Below, piece after piece: positions 1-11,530 of a DNA stretch of 64,000 nucleotides. The DNA lies in NCBI RefSeq assembly GCF_014898055.3, contig NW_023603184.1, forward strand, positions 107,746,615 through 107,810,614, written 5' to 3'. The notes under the pieces were generated by a model, which was not told where the DNA came from, searched no databases, and saw nothing but the letters and a program-made list of their open reading frames with translations. Source of the stretch: Talpa occidentalis (lineage: Eukaryota > Chordata > Mammalia > Eulipotyphla > Talpidae). Every line of letters begins with the position of its first letter. Positions within the stretch are counted from its first letter, which is position 1. The position numbers were made by a program, and so were the translations under genes.

Positions 1-21
1 AGTCTAGAGCATAGTGCTTAC

Positions 22-300
22 CTACTACTTTCACGCAAGATGAACAGTGCAGGTTGTCAGTGTTTTCCACAGTGACTGTGTATGTCCCAGCATCGAAGTC
101 ATCTGCGTCATTGATGGTCAGGGCCCGTAACAAGCCAATGACACCAGGCACAATTTTGCCAGGTTTCTCCGTCACAATCTTCCCATCCTTCCTCCAGACC
201 ACGTCTCGCTCCTTGTTTAACTCACAGCTCAAGTACAATGGCTGTCCTTTGACCACTGTGACTTCCTCTTCAAGGGTTTTTACAAAACGCACAGGAAGTT
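22..300 (-). CDS. TTN: TTN exon w107: I-band Ig domain after PEVK
   Basis: This exon has 93 codons and holds a complete Ig-like domain. It begins ELPVRFVKTLEEEVTVVKGQ. The Ig core is visible: LYLSCELN (B-strand Cys), DVVWRKDG (Trp) and DAGTYTVTVEN (F strand, without the second Cys), ending HCSSCVKVV. It joins directly to w106. The donor is GTAAGC and the acceptor is TTCTATAG. The last exon of the window; the next exon lies beyond position 1. Confidence 0.95.
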
Positions 301-477
301 CTATAGAACAAGAATTTCTGTGTTAAAAATCTGCAGAGATTTTTCAAAGCAGACAATATTTTCAATGAAATAAAATTTGGAATTGAGAAGTTTTGTCTAA
401 CATTACACTAAGAGTTGTTACTGAGGTTTATGGTGTTCAAGTTTAATATAGACCATATTCCAAAGACCAGAAATTAC

Positions 478-879
478 CTTCAACAACAAGTTTAGCCGTG
501 GAGGTCTTCTCTTTATTTCCCAAACGTAGAACACAGGTGTATTCACCAGCATCAGAAAGCTGAACGTCAATGATATGCAGCTTTCTGTCTTTACCATCTG
601 CGATGAATCTGTGCTTTGGGCTCTCACGGATATTGCTACCATCTTTCATCCAGGTTGTAATTGCAGTGGAGGGGGAGACTAAACATTCAAAGATTGCAGA
701 AGAGCCAACTGACTCTGCTTCAGTCAAGACAATGTCTTTGATTTCTTTCACAAACTTCAGTGGCACAGCTTTTAACTGGTAGGTGAACGGGGCTTCATCA
801 GGAGGTTTCTCTCCACCACTTCCTGGCTTTAATTTTCTCCTTTCAGCTTCTATTGGTGAAGGAGTCTTTTTGGCTACAC
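478..879 (-). CDS. TTN: TTN exon w106: end of PEVK plus Ig domain
   Basis: This exon has 134 codons. The first part (GVAKKTPSPIEAERRKLKPG, then SGGEKPPDEAPFTYQLKA) is the C-terminal end of the PEVK. The second part is an Ig domain: SSAIFECLVSP (Cys), ITTWMKDG (Trp), SDAGEYTCVLR (F-strand Cys), ending in AKLVVE. The serine in the KPGSGGEK stretch corresponds, as I recall, to a PKC-alpha site in the constitutive human PEVK; that match is from memory. Confidence 0.96.
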
Positions 880-1452
880 CTAAAGCAAAATATTGTATAA
901 AAGTTGACTTGGCATTTCCACAAGTGTCAGAAAAGTGTCAGCATATTTGTCTTCCTGCTGGATAAAACTAGTGATGGAGCAAGTAGCAGACAAGAAGAGA
1001 AAATTAAAGACTAGGCAGTTGAAAGATTGATTGAATTTATACTGCCTTCTTACATATAGGAAACTAAGATGGCATAAGGATTCCATGACTAATAAATGTT
1101 CTTTATCTTCTCAAGTCTTAAAACCACTATAAAATGTTCAGATGAATGTCTAATTGTTTTATCTGTCATGTATAAATATCAAGTACATAAAGGATGAAAC
1201 TCAGCTTTTATGGTTCATCATGTTAAACAATAGTTGGTCATATATATAATATCCACTTGGGTGATATTAGAGATATATTAATTGAGTTGTCAGAATACGT
1301 AGTAGTTTTAGCAGAACTGGTTAAGAATAATAAAGACTGTTACGCAATCTGCCATCTCTCATCTTTCATATTCAAGATTGTTGGAACAATCTTGACTGTA
1401 AAATTTCTCAGAGGGAAATGTTGCAATATAGGTACAAGTAAGTGAATCTTAC
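880..1452 (-). other. TTN: Intron w105-w106
   Basis: AT-rich sequence of 573 bp. I see no exon, repeat family or conserved block in it. Confidence 0.7.
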
Positions 1453-1503
1453 CTTTGATGGGACCTTTTGGCTTAGTGGCTTCCTCTTTAGGTGCTTTGG
1501 CTT
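1453..1503 (-). CDS. TTN: TTN PEVK exon w105, 17 aa
   Basis: This short exon reads EAKAPKEEATKPKGPIK, a lysine-rich tail of the constitutive PEVK. The donor is GTAAGA and the acceptor TTTCAG. Length and sequence closely follow the human counterpart as I recall it. Confidence 0.93.
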
Positions 1504-2344
1504 CTGAAATTAAAAGAACACTCAGCATTTAAACAATTTTCAGATTTACTTCTTGCTTGGTAGTAAACAATGTAGGGAGAGTCTTGCTCTATATTATACA
1601 TATTAATGCATAAGACACATTGATTTTATTTATATGACTTCATGGAAAATACTTTGATATTTCCAAAATGAAAAATTCTGAGAATGATGTGATCAAGCTA
1701 AATTATGAACATACACAGCAAGTGTTTTTATTCTTCAGTTTCTGGAAGGCTTGCTCTTATCTTATGTGGAAGAGTTACTCTTGCTTAGCTATGCGAAGTA
1801 TTTTAATATGCTTATGCATGTGTTGGTTATGTGAACCAAGGAAATAAATTCTGTCAGCAGGGGGAGTCAGTGCAGGATAAAAAAAAATGGTATGGAAGTT
1901 ACCAAAAGTCTTTATTTTTGTGTTTAAATTGAGCAGACAAATTCAGGGTAGATTAAGGAAAAAGAGGATCTATGTGCCATACACATATGGATTCCTCTGA
2001 AGATTTCCTTTAGTTAGACAATGGACTAAGGCAGAACAGGACAGTGCTTACATTTAGCATTTAATTCAATTATTAATAAGGGGGCTGTGGAACTGCAGAA
2101 CCAGTTCTCTTGCTTCAGCCCTTGGGGTGAGTTGGAAAAGCTTTATTTCTATGTATACTTAATGAGCCCAATGTATGGTATAATCTTTTTCTGAACTAAA
2201 AAGGTACAACTGAGTAAATTAAATTATTGAAGTTTAAAATAATAATGGCCAAATTATAAATATCATAAAATATGTGAATGTAAATATTAAAATTAAACAT
2301 CAGTCAAGGGGATATAGTATATTGTTTCATGTCATTAAAACCAA

Positions 2345-2525
2345 TAAAAACCCAAATATTTCTACAAAGCTTACTATGTACCAAGCACTGTGCTAAAGGT
2401 TTTGTATATATTTGGTCTTTTCTATAATCCTATGGGGAAGATATAATTATTATCTGAATTTACACATTAGGAAATTAAAATCTAAAGAGATTAAGTAACT
2501 TGCCAAGGATCAAATAGTTAGGATA
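2345..2525 (-). repeat. MIR SINE, old copy
   Basis: The plus strand shows the reverse MIR core: TTACTATGTACCAAGCACTG, an ATTATTATCTGAATTTACAC-like block, and GATTAAGTAACTTGCCAAGG. These match the MIR consensus in antisense orientation with many substitutions, as expected for an ancient mammalian SINE. Confidence 0.85.
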
Positions 2526-2724
2526 TGTGCTGATTATTGAAATGATGCATTAAAATAATTGACACATAAAATCATTTTTGGTTTTGAGAAGATCACCTAA
2601 GTTATGAACTTCTAATTGCTATGTACAACTAGTAAAGACTCTCAGTTTATACTTGAGATAGTGATACCACTATTAGTATATTTAAGAAAATCATTATTGA
2701 TTTAAATTCTTACAAAGATTTAAA

Positions 2725-2890
2725 GGTTGAACTATGCAATCTTAAAAAAAAATTGTACTACAATATACCTAACATAAAATTTACCATTTTAATCACTTTA
2801 ATCTGTACAATTCAGTTTCATTAAGTACATTTGCAATGTTCAGCAACCATAAACACGACCCCTTTTCAGAACTTTTCCATTACCCAAAAT
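2725..2890 (-). repeat. L1 3' end fragment
   Basis: The plus strand has the antisense L1M-type 3' end phrases AACATAAAATTTACCATTTT, TGTACAATTCAGTTTCATTA and AGAACTTTTCCATTACCC. It is short and 5'-truncated, with no coding part. Confidence 0.7.
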
Positions 2891-3277
2891 GCAGGATTTT
2901 TAGAAAATGAGAGATGATTCCTTCAGGGCACATAAGAAATTTGAAGCCCCATGGGATTCCTATACATATGTCCTCATAGAGTATCTGTCCTCATTAGTTT
3001 TCACCAGGCTTGAACACATTCACTACATAATTTCAAAAACTTATGAAAGAAATGGTAGGTCACCATGTACACTCCAATCAAAAACATAACGCACCATTGG
3101 GTGAGAGCTATAAAGAATATCAGATGAAGATGATTTAATTAAGGACTCATCATAAATCCCCATAGTTGAAATGATTTTTATGTTTCAAACATAAAGAGGG
3201 CTTCAATTTTTGTAAGTACGGATAATTTTACTAAGCTCCCCAAACAAGCAAGCAAAATGAAATTACAGAATAAATAC

Positions 3278-3367
3278 CTGCTTTCTTTCCAACCACAGGC
3301 ACTGTCACCGGTGCAGCAACGGGGGCTGGTGGGGGCTCCATGGGAGGTGGTTGGATTGTTTTCACTT
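3278..3367 (-). CDS. TTN: TTN PEVK exon w104, 30 aa
   Basis: Reads EVKTIQPPPMEPPPAPVAAP then VTVPVVGKKA. It is proline and alanine rich with few charges. The donor is GTATTT and the acceptor CTCTACAG. It is a clear counterpart of the human constitutive exon as I recall it. Confidence 0.94.
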
Positions 3368-3615
3368 CTGTAGAGAGATGCCGAATGCATTCATTTATCC
3401 CCTAGTCATTTTCTAAAACCTTATATGGTGCCCTGTTTGCCTTTTTTGATCTAATATATCCTATATATATTCTCTACCTAATAGGTTATGTTAAATATTG
3501 TAAATTCAAATAATGGGATATTTGAAATCATTTCCTGCATACTGACTTTTGCTTACTTTTCATGTACAGTACAGTACACACCATTTGAGAGAAGCATAAA
3601 GAATATACTGTTGAT

Positions 3616-3883
3616 GGGCCTCCCTGGTGGTGTAAAGAGTTAAGATGCAACCTACAAAGCTATCCACAGCCACTGCAGCATGAGTTCGAGCCCCGGTCAG
3701 GGAGCTACCCACATGGCACAGCAGACCTCTCCTGACTCGCCTGTTGCTCCCCTCAGCAGTGTATTTCAGTAGATCCACCTGTTACGCTCCCCATTCTGTT
3801 TCCGGTGAATCCTCTCACACTCTGCCCCCTCTGGCCTGTACCCCAGCTCTTGTATACATAAATAAATAAATCTTAAAAAAAGA
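3616..3883 (+). repeat. tRNA-derived SINE, long form
   Basis: The head is GGGCCTCCCTGGTGGTGTAA with a degenerate B-box (GTTCGAGCCCC). A body follows with CAGCAGACCTCTCCTG and CAGTGTATTTCAGTAGATC, then an ATAAATAAATAAATC tail. It is flanked by an imperfect duplication, GAATATACTGTTGAT (3601-3615) and GAACATACGGTTGAT (3884-3898). This is the same family as the other lineage-specific SINEs here. Confidence 0.88.
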
Positions 3884-3919
3884 GAACATACGGTTGATAA
3901 TGAGAATAAAGTTGTTTAC

Positions 3920-3982
3920 CTGGCTCAGGCTTCGGTTTTGGTTCAGGTCCAGGGAGAGGTATTGCTGGCTTAATTTCAGGCA
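3920..3982 (-). CDS. TTN: TTN PEVK exon w103, 21 aa
   Basis: Reads VPEIKPAIPLPGPEPKPKPE then P. It has a regular P-E-P-K-P pattern. The donor GTAAAC lies 36 bp from the end of a SINE. The acceptor is TTTTAG. Confidence 0.94.
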
Positions 3983-4119
3983 CTAAAATAATTCACAGTG
4001 ATAGGACTTTACCACAGTATTTTTGAAGTTTTATACAAACTCAAAACAAAATGGGACAGACTTAACATATCTTGGAAGATATTCAAATTTATACACATAT
4101 AGTCACCAAATAAGTATCT

Positions 4120-4475
4120 GATCTAATTTTATTTTATATTTAAAACAAAATAGTTGAGGCAAAAGACAAGCATTAGATAATTTCTCTTATATGAGGAATA
4201 TAAAGAAGCAAAGTTAAGGAACAGACAAAACCAAACTCATACAAACCCCTGAAATTTGACTACAGAATGAAGGTTATGAGATAGGGAGGGTGCAGGTAGG
4301 AGCAAAGGAGGTTGGGGTAACCCAATGAACTGTGGTGGAGAATTATGGTGCTTTGGTGGTGGCATGATCTGATAAACATACATTTGAAGAGGTGTGAACC
4401 TATAACTTTAAAACATACTGTGTTATAAACCAACATTACCTCAATAAAAATGATTTAATTTAAAAATAAAAAACT
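4120..4475 (+). repeat. L1-type 3' end, probable
   Basis: The plus strand contains GATAGGGAGGGTGCAGG, ATTATGGTGCTTTGGTGGTG and ACCTCAATAAAAATGA, followed by an A-rich tail. These are typical of an old LINE-1 3' untranslated region. The left boundary is uncertain. Confidence 0.55.
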
Positions 4476-4791
4476 TCTCTGCAAATCTAATGATACTTTC
4501 TAATTTGCTTAACGTGCAGTAAATTAGTGATATCAAAATTTAAAAAAATACATGGAAAAGATAGTAATTTTCTTGTTCCAATGTTGTTGCCCATAAAATC
4601 ATTTTTCTTGTGTTTAAAACTTATTTATTTACAACTAAGTGATCATTAGCTAATTGCACATGAGAGTGAAACAGTAAAGAAAAGTAAGCCATAAAATCAT
4701 ATGTTCAAATTTTGATGCCAGTATACTGAGATTTTAAATGTTGCATATTTGCATTTTTAGAAACAACTAAAAAGTACCAGTAAGTTTATAC

Positions 4792-4878
4792 CTTTTGTTC
4801 GTTCAGGAACTTTCCTTTCTACTTTGGTAGCTGGAGGCACTTCAACTTTTTCAACAACTTTTGGAGGTGGTTCTGGTT
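4792..4878 (-). CDS. TTN: TTN PEVK exon w102, 29 aa
   Basis: Reads EPEPPPKVVEKVEVPPATKV then ERKVPERTK. It starts with E instead of the common V because the exon begins AA after the split G. The donor is GTATAA and the acceptor CTTTAAAG. Confidence 0.94.
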
Positions 4879-5503
4879 CTTTAAAGAGAATAAGATTAGT
4901 TTCTAGTGTTATTTTAAGATGTGACTACTTAGAAATAAATAAATAACCAGATCAGTAATTTATTTTTCAAAAATGCAATAGGTACTAAAAAAAATTTATA
5001 TTCCATCAATTGTTTTCTATTTTCTCTTCTTGATTCTACCTCAATTTATTTTTTTCCCCTTATTCCATCCACTTCCCACCTAACCCCATTAATCTCCCTT
5101 CCTAAGTCACTTCCATAATAACTCCCAATCAATATACTCTGAGAACAGGTTAATGAAAAAAAAAAAAAACCCAGTTAAATCTTCCCAAATTTTGTCAGAC
5201 ATTTGCTGACACACCCCCAGGTAGTTATTTGTCAGTTAACTCTATTATTTCAGAATAATTTCTACTGGAAGAACTTCGTTGGCAAAGTAATGAAGAGCAC
5301 AGCATGAATGGGTTTGAGAATTACTATCAAAGTATTATTATAAAAGTAAACAGAAAGCAGACAATGGAAAACACAGATTACATCACAGATGAAATACGAA
5401 GCTATGTTTATATTTAACTCCACTTATGTTTACAAGATAAACCTTTTGTTAAATGTCCATTTTGTTAAAAGATAATGCCACAAATTGTAGCTGAGATTCC
5501 TAC

Positions 5504-5575
5504 CTTTAGGTTTAACTTTTTCTAACTTTTTAGGTTCTACTTTAGGTTCTTCTTCTTCAGGTTTCTTTCTTAGAA
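5504..5575 (-). CDS. TTN: TTN PEVK exon w101, 24 aa
   Basis: Reads VLRKKPEEEEPKVEPKKLEK then VKPK. Four glutamates in a row are followed by a basic half. The donor is GTAGGA. Confidence 0.93.
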
Positions 5576-6498
5576 CTTAAAAGATAAAAAGGTTTATATG
5601 TAAACCAAGACAAACTAATGAAGATGACAAATAAGCATGACAAATGCAAATAAGGTACAAAGCAAGGAAAATGAAAACGCATGCAATGGAATGTCCTGGG
5701 AAATAAGCATTTAAGAGAAAAATGCCTTTTTTGAAAAAAGACAAATTAAAGATTATTGTCATGTAAATTAGAATAGCACTGAGTCACTTATCACTCTGTA
5801 GAAAGTCTATTCAAAGAGGAGTCTGTGGCCAAAATGACTCAAACCCAAAATGAATAATTTGAATAGCAACAAATTCTATAATGATTCAGCACTATCATTT
5901 AATGAAGAACATTATAATAATTATAAAGTACACTTAAGTGTACATATCTAAAGAAATGTAGCCTGCAAATCAGTAATTTTGTTACAGAGGCATCTCCATA
6001 ATTCTATGTGAGGACAGTGTTAGAAAATGATTCTTCATCTGAATATCTTGTTTCTACTTTAATATTTTATAACTTGGAAAAAAACTCACTTTTTAAAAAT
6101 TGTTATTTATTAGTTGTGTTGATCTTATTTACACTCTAACACTTAATACTGAATTTAAGCTAAAGTAATTTGATGTAATTTAGAGAATGTAATCAGTCTA
6201 ATATACTTTACTATACAATTTGATCATGAAAAATAATAGTTATTAGTTTAGAATATTATCAATTAGTTATACTTTATTAACAATGTAAATTTCAAAACAC
6301 TGAATGCTCACAAAATTTCTATCTTATCAAAAAGATATGATAGACCTCTTAATTTTCTTAATTTTCACTGCAATTACAATGAATTTTGTTAAGTAGGAAA
6401 TATATTTAAAAGAAAATCAAGGGACAGAAACATTTTGTAAGTTTTCAAGTTTTTGTTTTCTTACTTAAAACTGATATAATTGTTGAAAAATACTATAC
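5576..6498 (-). other. TTN: Intron w100-w101
   Basis: 923 bp of AT-rich unique sequence. I see no exon remnant or recognisable repeat. Confidence 0.65.
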
Positions 6499-6579
6499 CG
6501 CTTTTGAGAACAACTTCTTCCTTTTGTTGAGGTTTAGGTTCAGGAAGTAATTTTCGAACTTTCTTTTCACCTCCAAGCA
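6499..6579 (-). CDS. TTN: TTN PEVK exon w100, 27 aa
   Basis: Reads VLGGEKKVRKLLPEPKPQQK then EEVVLKS. The GGEKKVRKLLPE core is shared with the human constitutive PEVK. The donor GTATAG follows AAAAGCG, a weak exonic match. Confidence 0.93.
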
Positions 6580-8416
6580 CTTTTAAAAAAATATGATATC
6601 AAATTTTGAAGTGAATTCATATAAAAACTAAATTTAAACAAAATACTTTTTCAATACTAATTACATATAACACATTGAGTAATATTTTTTGTTGCACATA
6701 AATATCACTGATTTTAAAGGTAAGTAAAACACTTCAAGTTATTTCCTCTGCAAACATCCACTTAACCTTTTGATGTAATCAACTGCATTAACTGCAGGCA
6801 AATATATTCATCTTAAATATGTAGAAGATGTTCTACACTGACTTCATGAATCTTTTCATCAAATACAAGGTTTTAAATAGTATCTTTGCCCCAATCTGCA
6901 CTTGTAGATTTCCAAAATCTACACTAGTATCTTCCTGAGCATTGAGTACATTAGAATGACATTGGAGGTGTTATTCAATATTCTCCCTGATGAGAGAAGA
7001 CAGTCAAGGGATCTGGTTTATGACCTTGACTTTGGGAAGGGCCACGTCTCACTTTTTGAACAGAAGGGAAACATCCTTTCTTAACATTGCCTTTTTGAAA
7101 TAATACTAAATTAAAGTTACAGAATATAGAATTTGAAAGTTTGTGTTGTAACTTATTTTTAATGAATATGAAAATATTCTTGTAGATAGACTAAAAGGGA
7201 TCCATGGAATCTCAATTCCTTCATGCATCATGGTGAATATTGATCTTGATGATGTTATTATTCAGAACAGCCTTTTATTACCTCTATATCTTTATGGATT
7301 TGATAAAAAGGATAAACACTTGATTATTATTAAACCACTGATGTTAATTAAAAATTAATTTAAAGCATTATTTGTATCACATATATTTGTTTACATATTT
7401 GAAATCAGAATTTTAAAATTTCTATAACATTTCCCATTTAGTGTTTTAAACAAGACATTTAGAGTTCATTAATAATAGCTTTTTTTTTTAATGTGGTAAA
7501 GATAATCATGTCTAACTCTTCAAAAATTTTACATATGAAAAGCAAATATGTAAATATTTCACTTTAAATAATGATTTTTTTCTGTTAAGTAATTTAAATA
7601 AAATTTCACAGTTAAACATTATTTGCTTATCCATAATATATTGTGTTGGCCTTCAATGCTATACATTGATAAATCAGGAAGTGTATATTCAAGTGGGTGA
7701 TTTCTCCAAAATTCCATAGTGAATCAAGAACAGATTCAGTTTCTGGGTTGGGATGCAGTACACACATAACAGAATATAGCTATCACTATACTTACTAGAA
7801 AAACCCACATTTCAAATAAATGTTTTCTAGACTTTTATGATTCATTACTTTTCTTTTGGGTCTAAATTTAGGTAGGGAAAATACTGTTTAAAGAGAAATG
7901 AATTTTGTAAACTGACCTGCAGTGATAATATAATTTACTTATTAAATCTGAGCTCTATATATTTGAAAGAATGTCTTGGATTTAGTGATTAAAAAAAGTG
8001 ATAGGAAAGCTATGAGAATGCTCCTATAAATCATCTTAACAATATGAAGGAAGGACATGACTTATATTCAGTGCTTATTTCAGCATCTTAACTTGAGATG
8101 TGTCCTAATATGTGGAATATTAAATTCAGCTAATCAATGAAAGTTAATATTTTCAAGTTTAGGCAAATGCAAGAAGACATTTGTAGATGAGCAAAAATAA
8201 ACAATATCTATAAACATAATGGATGAATTGATGGAAGACAAATGAAGCAACACTCATGAGCCAGGACCATAAAAACTACAAAAAGATAAGAAATGAATGT
8301 GACTACTATGATAATTTTATAAAAGAAAGAAAAGAACGTTCTTAAAGGCAGGAAGAGCAAGGAGTCAGATGAAGGAATACTGCAGATGAATGCAGATTGT
8401 CTAGATTCTGAAATAC
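6580..8416 (-). other. TTN: Intron w99-w100, 1.8 kb
   Basis: AT-rich sequence with no clear repeat and no PEVK-like remnant. In human titin as I recall it these two exons are also neighbours, so no exon is missing. Confidence 0.65.
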
Positions 8417-8485
8417 CTTTTGGAGGTGTAAGCTCCACTTTTTCTGGAACCTCGGGTTTTTCAGGAACTTTCTTCTTTGAAACAG
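8417..8485 (-). CDS. TTN: TTN PEVK exon w99, 23 aa
   Basis: Reads AVSKKKVPEKPEVPEKVELT then PPK. The donor is GTATTT and the acceptor CCTTAAAG. Confidence 0.93.
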
Positions 8486-9795
8486 CTTTAAGGAATAGGA
8501 TCTTACTTTTATTATTTGGGCATTTAGACCAATCTGAAGCAAATTATTAAGCGCTGGCTCCAAGAATCAACACCAAGCTTTGCTTATAATCAAAAGCATA
8601 AATAAAGACCACGAACAGCCACCAAGGAACATTCAAAAAGCCACCAAAAAACATACCATGAAAACAGATGTAGATTTACTCTGAAGTTGAATATAAATTA
8701 AAGTCTGAGAAGGAAGATAAATTTTGGTAGAAGAAACTTCCCTTTAAGTGTAAATTTTAGATTAAGGGAAATGAATATAAGTAGGCATCCTCTTGGGCTA
8801 TCAATCTACAAATGGGAAGCTTTTTAAGAAGTATCCACTTTTTTAATGTCTGACTTAAAATTTTGGAAGTCTCCCCCTTTTGGCCAGGAGGGTTTTTAGT
8901 GGGTAAGAATCCCTAGAAGCAAAGCCTTACTCTAGAAGATTCTGGTTTTGTACACATATAGGTGAGTATTGGAAATGTGCTCATCTAAGATTATATCTAG
9001 ATTTCAGACTGGGAAATCGCATGACACCACAAAAAAAAAAAAACAATATTTTGCTAAAATATAAGAATAATATGTTTTTGTCAGTTTATTTCAGCTTTAA
9101 AAATGTTGATATTTAAAAAAATTAAGTAATATTGCTTAAATTCAAAGAAAAATTTAAATGCAAAAAGAATGAAAGGAAATTTAACAATGGGAAGAGATGC
9201 TGGATAGCAAATATATTCATAACCGCTCATTCTGGATATGCTGAGGACCACAACAGAAACAACTGAACTTTTAAATTTCAAAAGAAAAAAATAGTGGGGG
9301 CACGACACATACTTTCTTTTCATGGTATCTGCATATCAACAATTGGATGCCATACATATACTGCTTATAATATTATTTAAAAGTACATGAAATTCTTTAA
9401 GAACAGCCTTGGCTTTTGCATTGTTACTGCAATACTAAAAATATCCTGCAAAGATTTCTTATATATTCCATGCATAGGATTCCAAAGATTCACAAACCAA
9501 TCAAGCTTTGAATCAGAAATCCCCACACAGCACACAAAAGTTAGCTGGCGAGCTAGATATCCAGGATGAAGCTAACAATGTACTTTCTAACATTTGGGGC
9601 ACCAGGCATGCTCCAACAAGGTACCCCAGAACTCCCAAGGCAACAGAAAGCACAGATTTCTATGCAAAAACCACAGCAAGATGATGTCTGAAAGTACACA
9701 TTTCCAAAAGTAGCACAGTTCTTGCAAGAGCCATTTCAGATGGACTCAGTAGATTTGAAGCAGGTTAATCAAACTTTGGAAGTGGCATTTTATAC
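8486..9795 (-). other. TTN: Intron w98-w99, 1.3 kb
   Basis: AT-rich sequence with several A-runs. No exon or named repeat is recognised. Confidence 0.6.
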
Positions 9796-9906
9796 CTTTA
9801 AGTTGGAATAACTTCTCCTTCACATCTTCTTTAGGTGGAGCAGGAGGAGGAGCAGGGGGCTTTGGTCTGAGTTTTGGTTTCTCAATAACCTTTTCAGGTT
9901 CAGGTT
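9796..9906 (-). CDS. TTN: TTN PEVK exon w98, 37 aa
   Basis: Reads EPEPEKVIEKPKLRPKPPAP then PPAPPKEDVKEKLFQLK. The proline-dense middle and the unusual hydrophobic end (KLFQLK) match the human exon as I recall it. Confidence 0.94.
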
Positions 9907-10330
9907 CTTAAAAGAATATTTCAGGAGTGTTAGTATATGTATCTGTTAATTAGTTTGTTGCTATACAATATATTAAGTTGTAAGTTAAATATATGCAAAT
10001 AATGCTTTTTTTGAAACATAATAGTAGTGTCCAACATGAAACATAAAACAATGCCCAACATAAAACATAAAAAACTACACTGTACACAGATGATGAGAAA
10101 TATAACAAAGGCACGAATACAAACCACAAATGAAGTATCCATGTAAGCCACATAGATGTGAAGTATATGGTACTAAGATGGATACATAAGAATGAGATGC
10201 ATATTTGAAACAAAAAATATCTTACATACAGATACAAAAACACCAACTATACACATAGAACAACAAAAAACACATGTATTTCAAGATGAAGAATATGATG
10301 ATGAAGATCTAAGCCCAATTAATTGAATAC

Positions 10331-10405
10331 CTTGTTTTGGTATTTCTTCTGGCTGTGGTTCAGGTTCAGGTTCTTCAGGCTCAATGTGTGTTTCAATTTC
10401 ATGTT
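10331..10405 (-). CDS. TTN: TTN PEVK exon w97, 25 aa, acidic
   Basis: Reads EHEIETHIEPEEPEPEPQPE then EIPKQ. It is acidic, with an E-P alternation. I do not recall it from the common human N2A isoform, so it is probably an optional exon. Both splice sites are canonical (acceptor CTTTAAAG, donor GTATTC). Confidence 0.85.
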
Positions 10406-10869
10406 CTTTAAAGAATGTTGACAAAGGATATCAGATTGAAATGTGAAGTTCTTCACAAAGACTCATACAAATTTCACACAGATGTAAATATTACAGTCAC
10501 AAAAACAAATATATACAAGTCATACAAATTAAATTATATAAAAAAGAGGTAAGACTTGCAGTCCTGTATACTTGAACTTTCTATTAACTACTTTATTTCA
10601 TGCATATTTGTGGCCAGTGAGATGATTTTTAAAATTTGACATTGGATTATCATTTGAGGAGCCACTGCAATTATTCCAGTTTTACCTGGGTACCAGTATC
10701 TTATGGAAATTTTTATTACCATCAGGAATAATAAAATTAAAGATTATATTTCAAAAGAAGTACAATTATTCCAAAAAGAAGCAAACATACTGGAATTGTT
10801 TGTATATAATTTCAAGAAGGAATGTCATCTTATAAATATTTTCATATTTTTAACTGGAGTTTTCAAGAG

Positions 10870-10872
<3 letters not shown>

Positions 10873-10900
<28 letters not shown>
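10873..10900. repeat. (TA)n microsatellite at splice donor
   Basis: About 14 TA units start at the second base of the w96 intron. Length variation here would sit inside the donor context. Confidence 0.9.
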
Positions 10901-10901
<1 letters not shown>

Positions 10902-10904
<3 letters not shown>

Positions 10905-10982
10905 CAACTGGAGGAGTTTCTTTCCTATCAATAGTTATGGATGCTTTTTCTTCATATATTATTTCCTCAGGAGGCTCTTCGA
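10902..10982 (-). CDS. TTN: TTN PEVK exon w96, 27 aa
   Basis: Reads VEEPPEEIIYEEKASITIDR then KETPPVE. It is acidic and contains threonine and isoleucine, unlike the standard repeat. Its donor runs straight into a TA dinucleotide tract (10,873-10,900), so the 5' splice site reads GTATATATAT. Confidence 0.85.
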
Positions 10983-11211
10983 CTTAAAAAATAGTATTTT
11001 ATTTTAGACTCTATTCAGACAGAATACTTTTACTTTTAAGTAGCAACATATCAATTCAGTTGTACTATCTATAACATATTCTTCAGTGACCCTTCAAATA
11101 TCAAGAATGTCACTGCATAAGACAACAGATTATATATAAGACCCATTTACAACCACAGCAAGATGATGAAGGTGATGTCATAGTTCCAAGACTTAAAGAG
11201 CAGCTGTATAC

Positions 11212-11295
11212 CTTGGACAGGTGGAGCTTCTGTCTCTTCAGGGACAGGAACCGATGCTTTCTTTTCTGGGGTGATTTTCTGGGGCACTTCGGGCA
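11212..11295 (-). CDS. TTN: TTN PEVK exon w95, 28 aa
   Basis: Reads VPEVPQKITPEKKASVPVPE then ETEAPPVQ. This is a standard repeat. Its acceptor region is the first unit of a 78-bp tandem repeat. Confidence 0.93.
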
Positions 11296-11530
11296 CTTTA
11301 AAGATATTGATTTTATTTACTATTAAGAATTTGAAGATATGCACGATTCCTCAAGGAGCAGGCAAAGAATACACTTTAAAGATATTGATTTTATTTACTA
11401 TTAAGAATTAGAAGATATGCAAGATTCCTCAAAGAGCAGGTAAAGAATACACTTTAAGATATTGATTTTATTTACTATTAAGAATTAGAAGATACGCAAG
11501 ATTCTTCAAAGAGCGGGTAAAGAATACAGA
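11294..11530. repeat. 78-bp tandem repeat, three copies
   Basis: The block CACTTTAAAGATATTGATTT recurs at 11,294, 11,372 and 11,450, so the period is exactly 78 bp. Copies differ by only a few bases. Each unit carries a copy of the w95 acceptor end (TTTAAAG/TG on the minus strand). Confidence 0.92.

Larger units (their letters stand above)
1504..3277 (-). other. TTN: Intron w104-w105, 1.8 kb
   Basis: This intron holds a MIR copy and a truncated L1 3' end, listed separately. The rest is AT-rich unique sequence. No further exon was found. Confidence 0.7.

Noticed and set aside
3640..3690. tRNA-like A and B boxes in the SINE heads
   Set aside because: They belong to dispersed SINEs, not tRNA genes. 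No full cloverleaf is kept.
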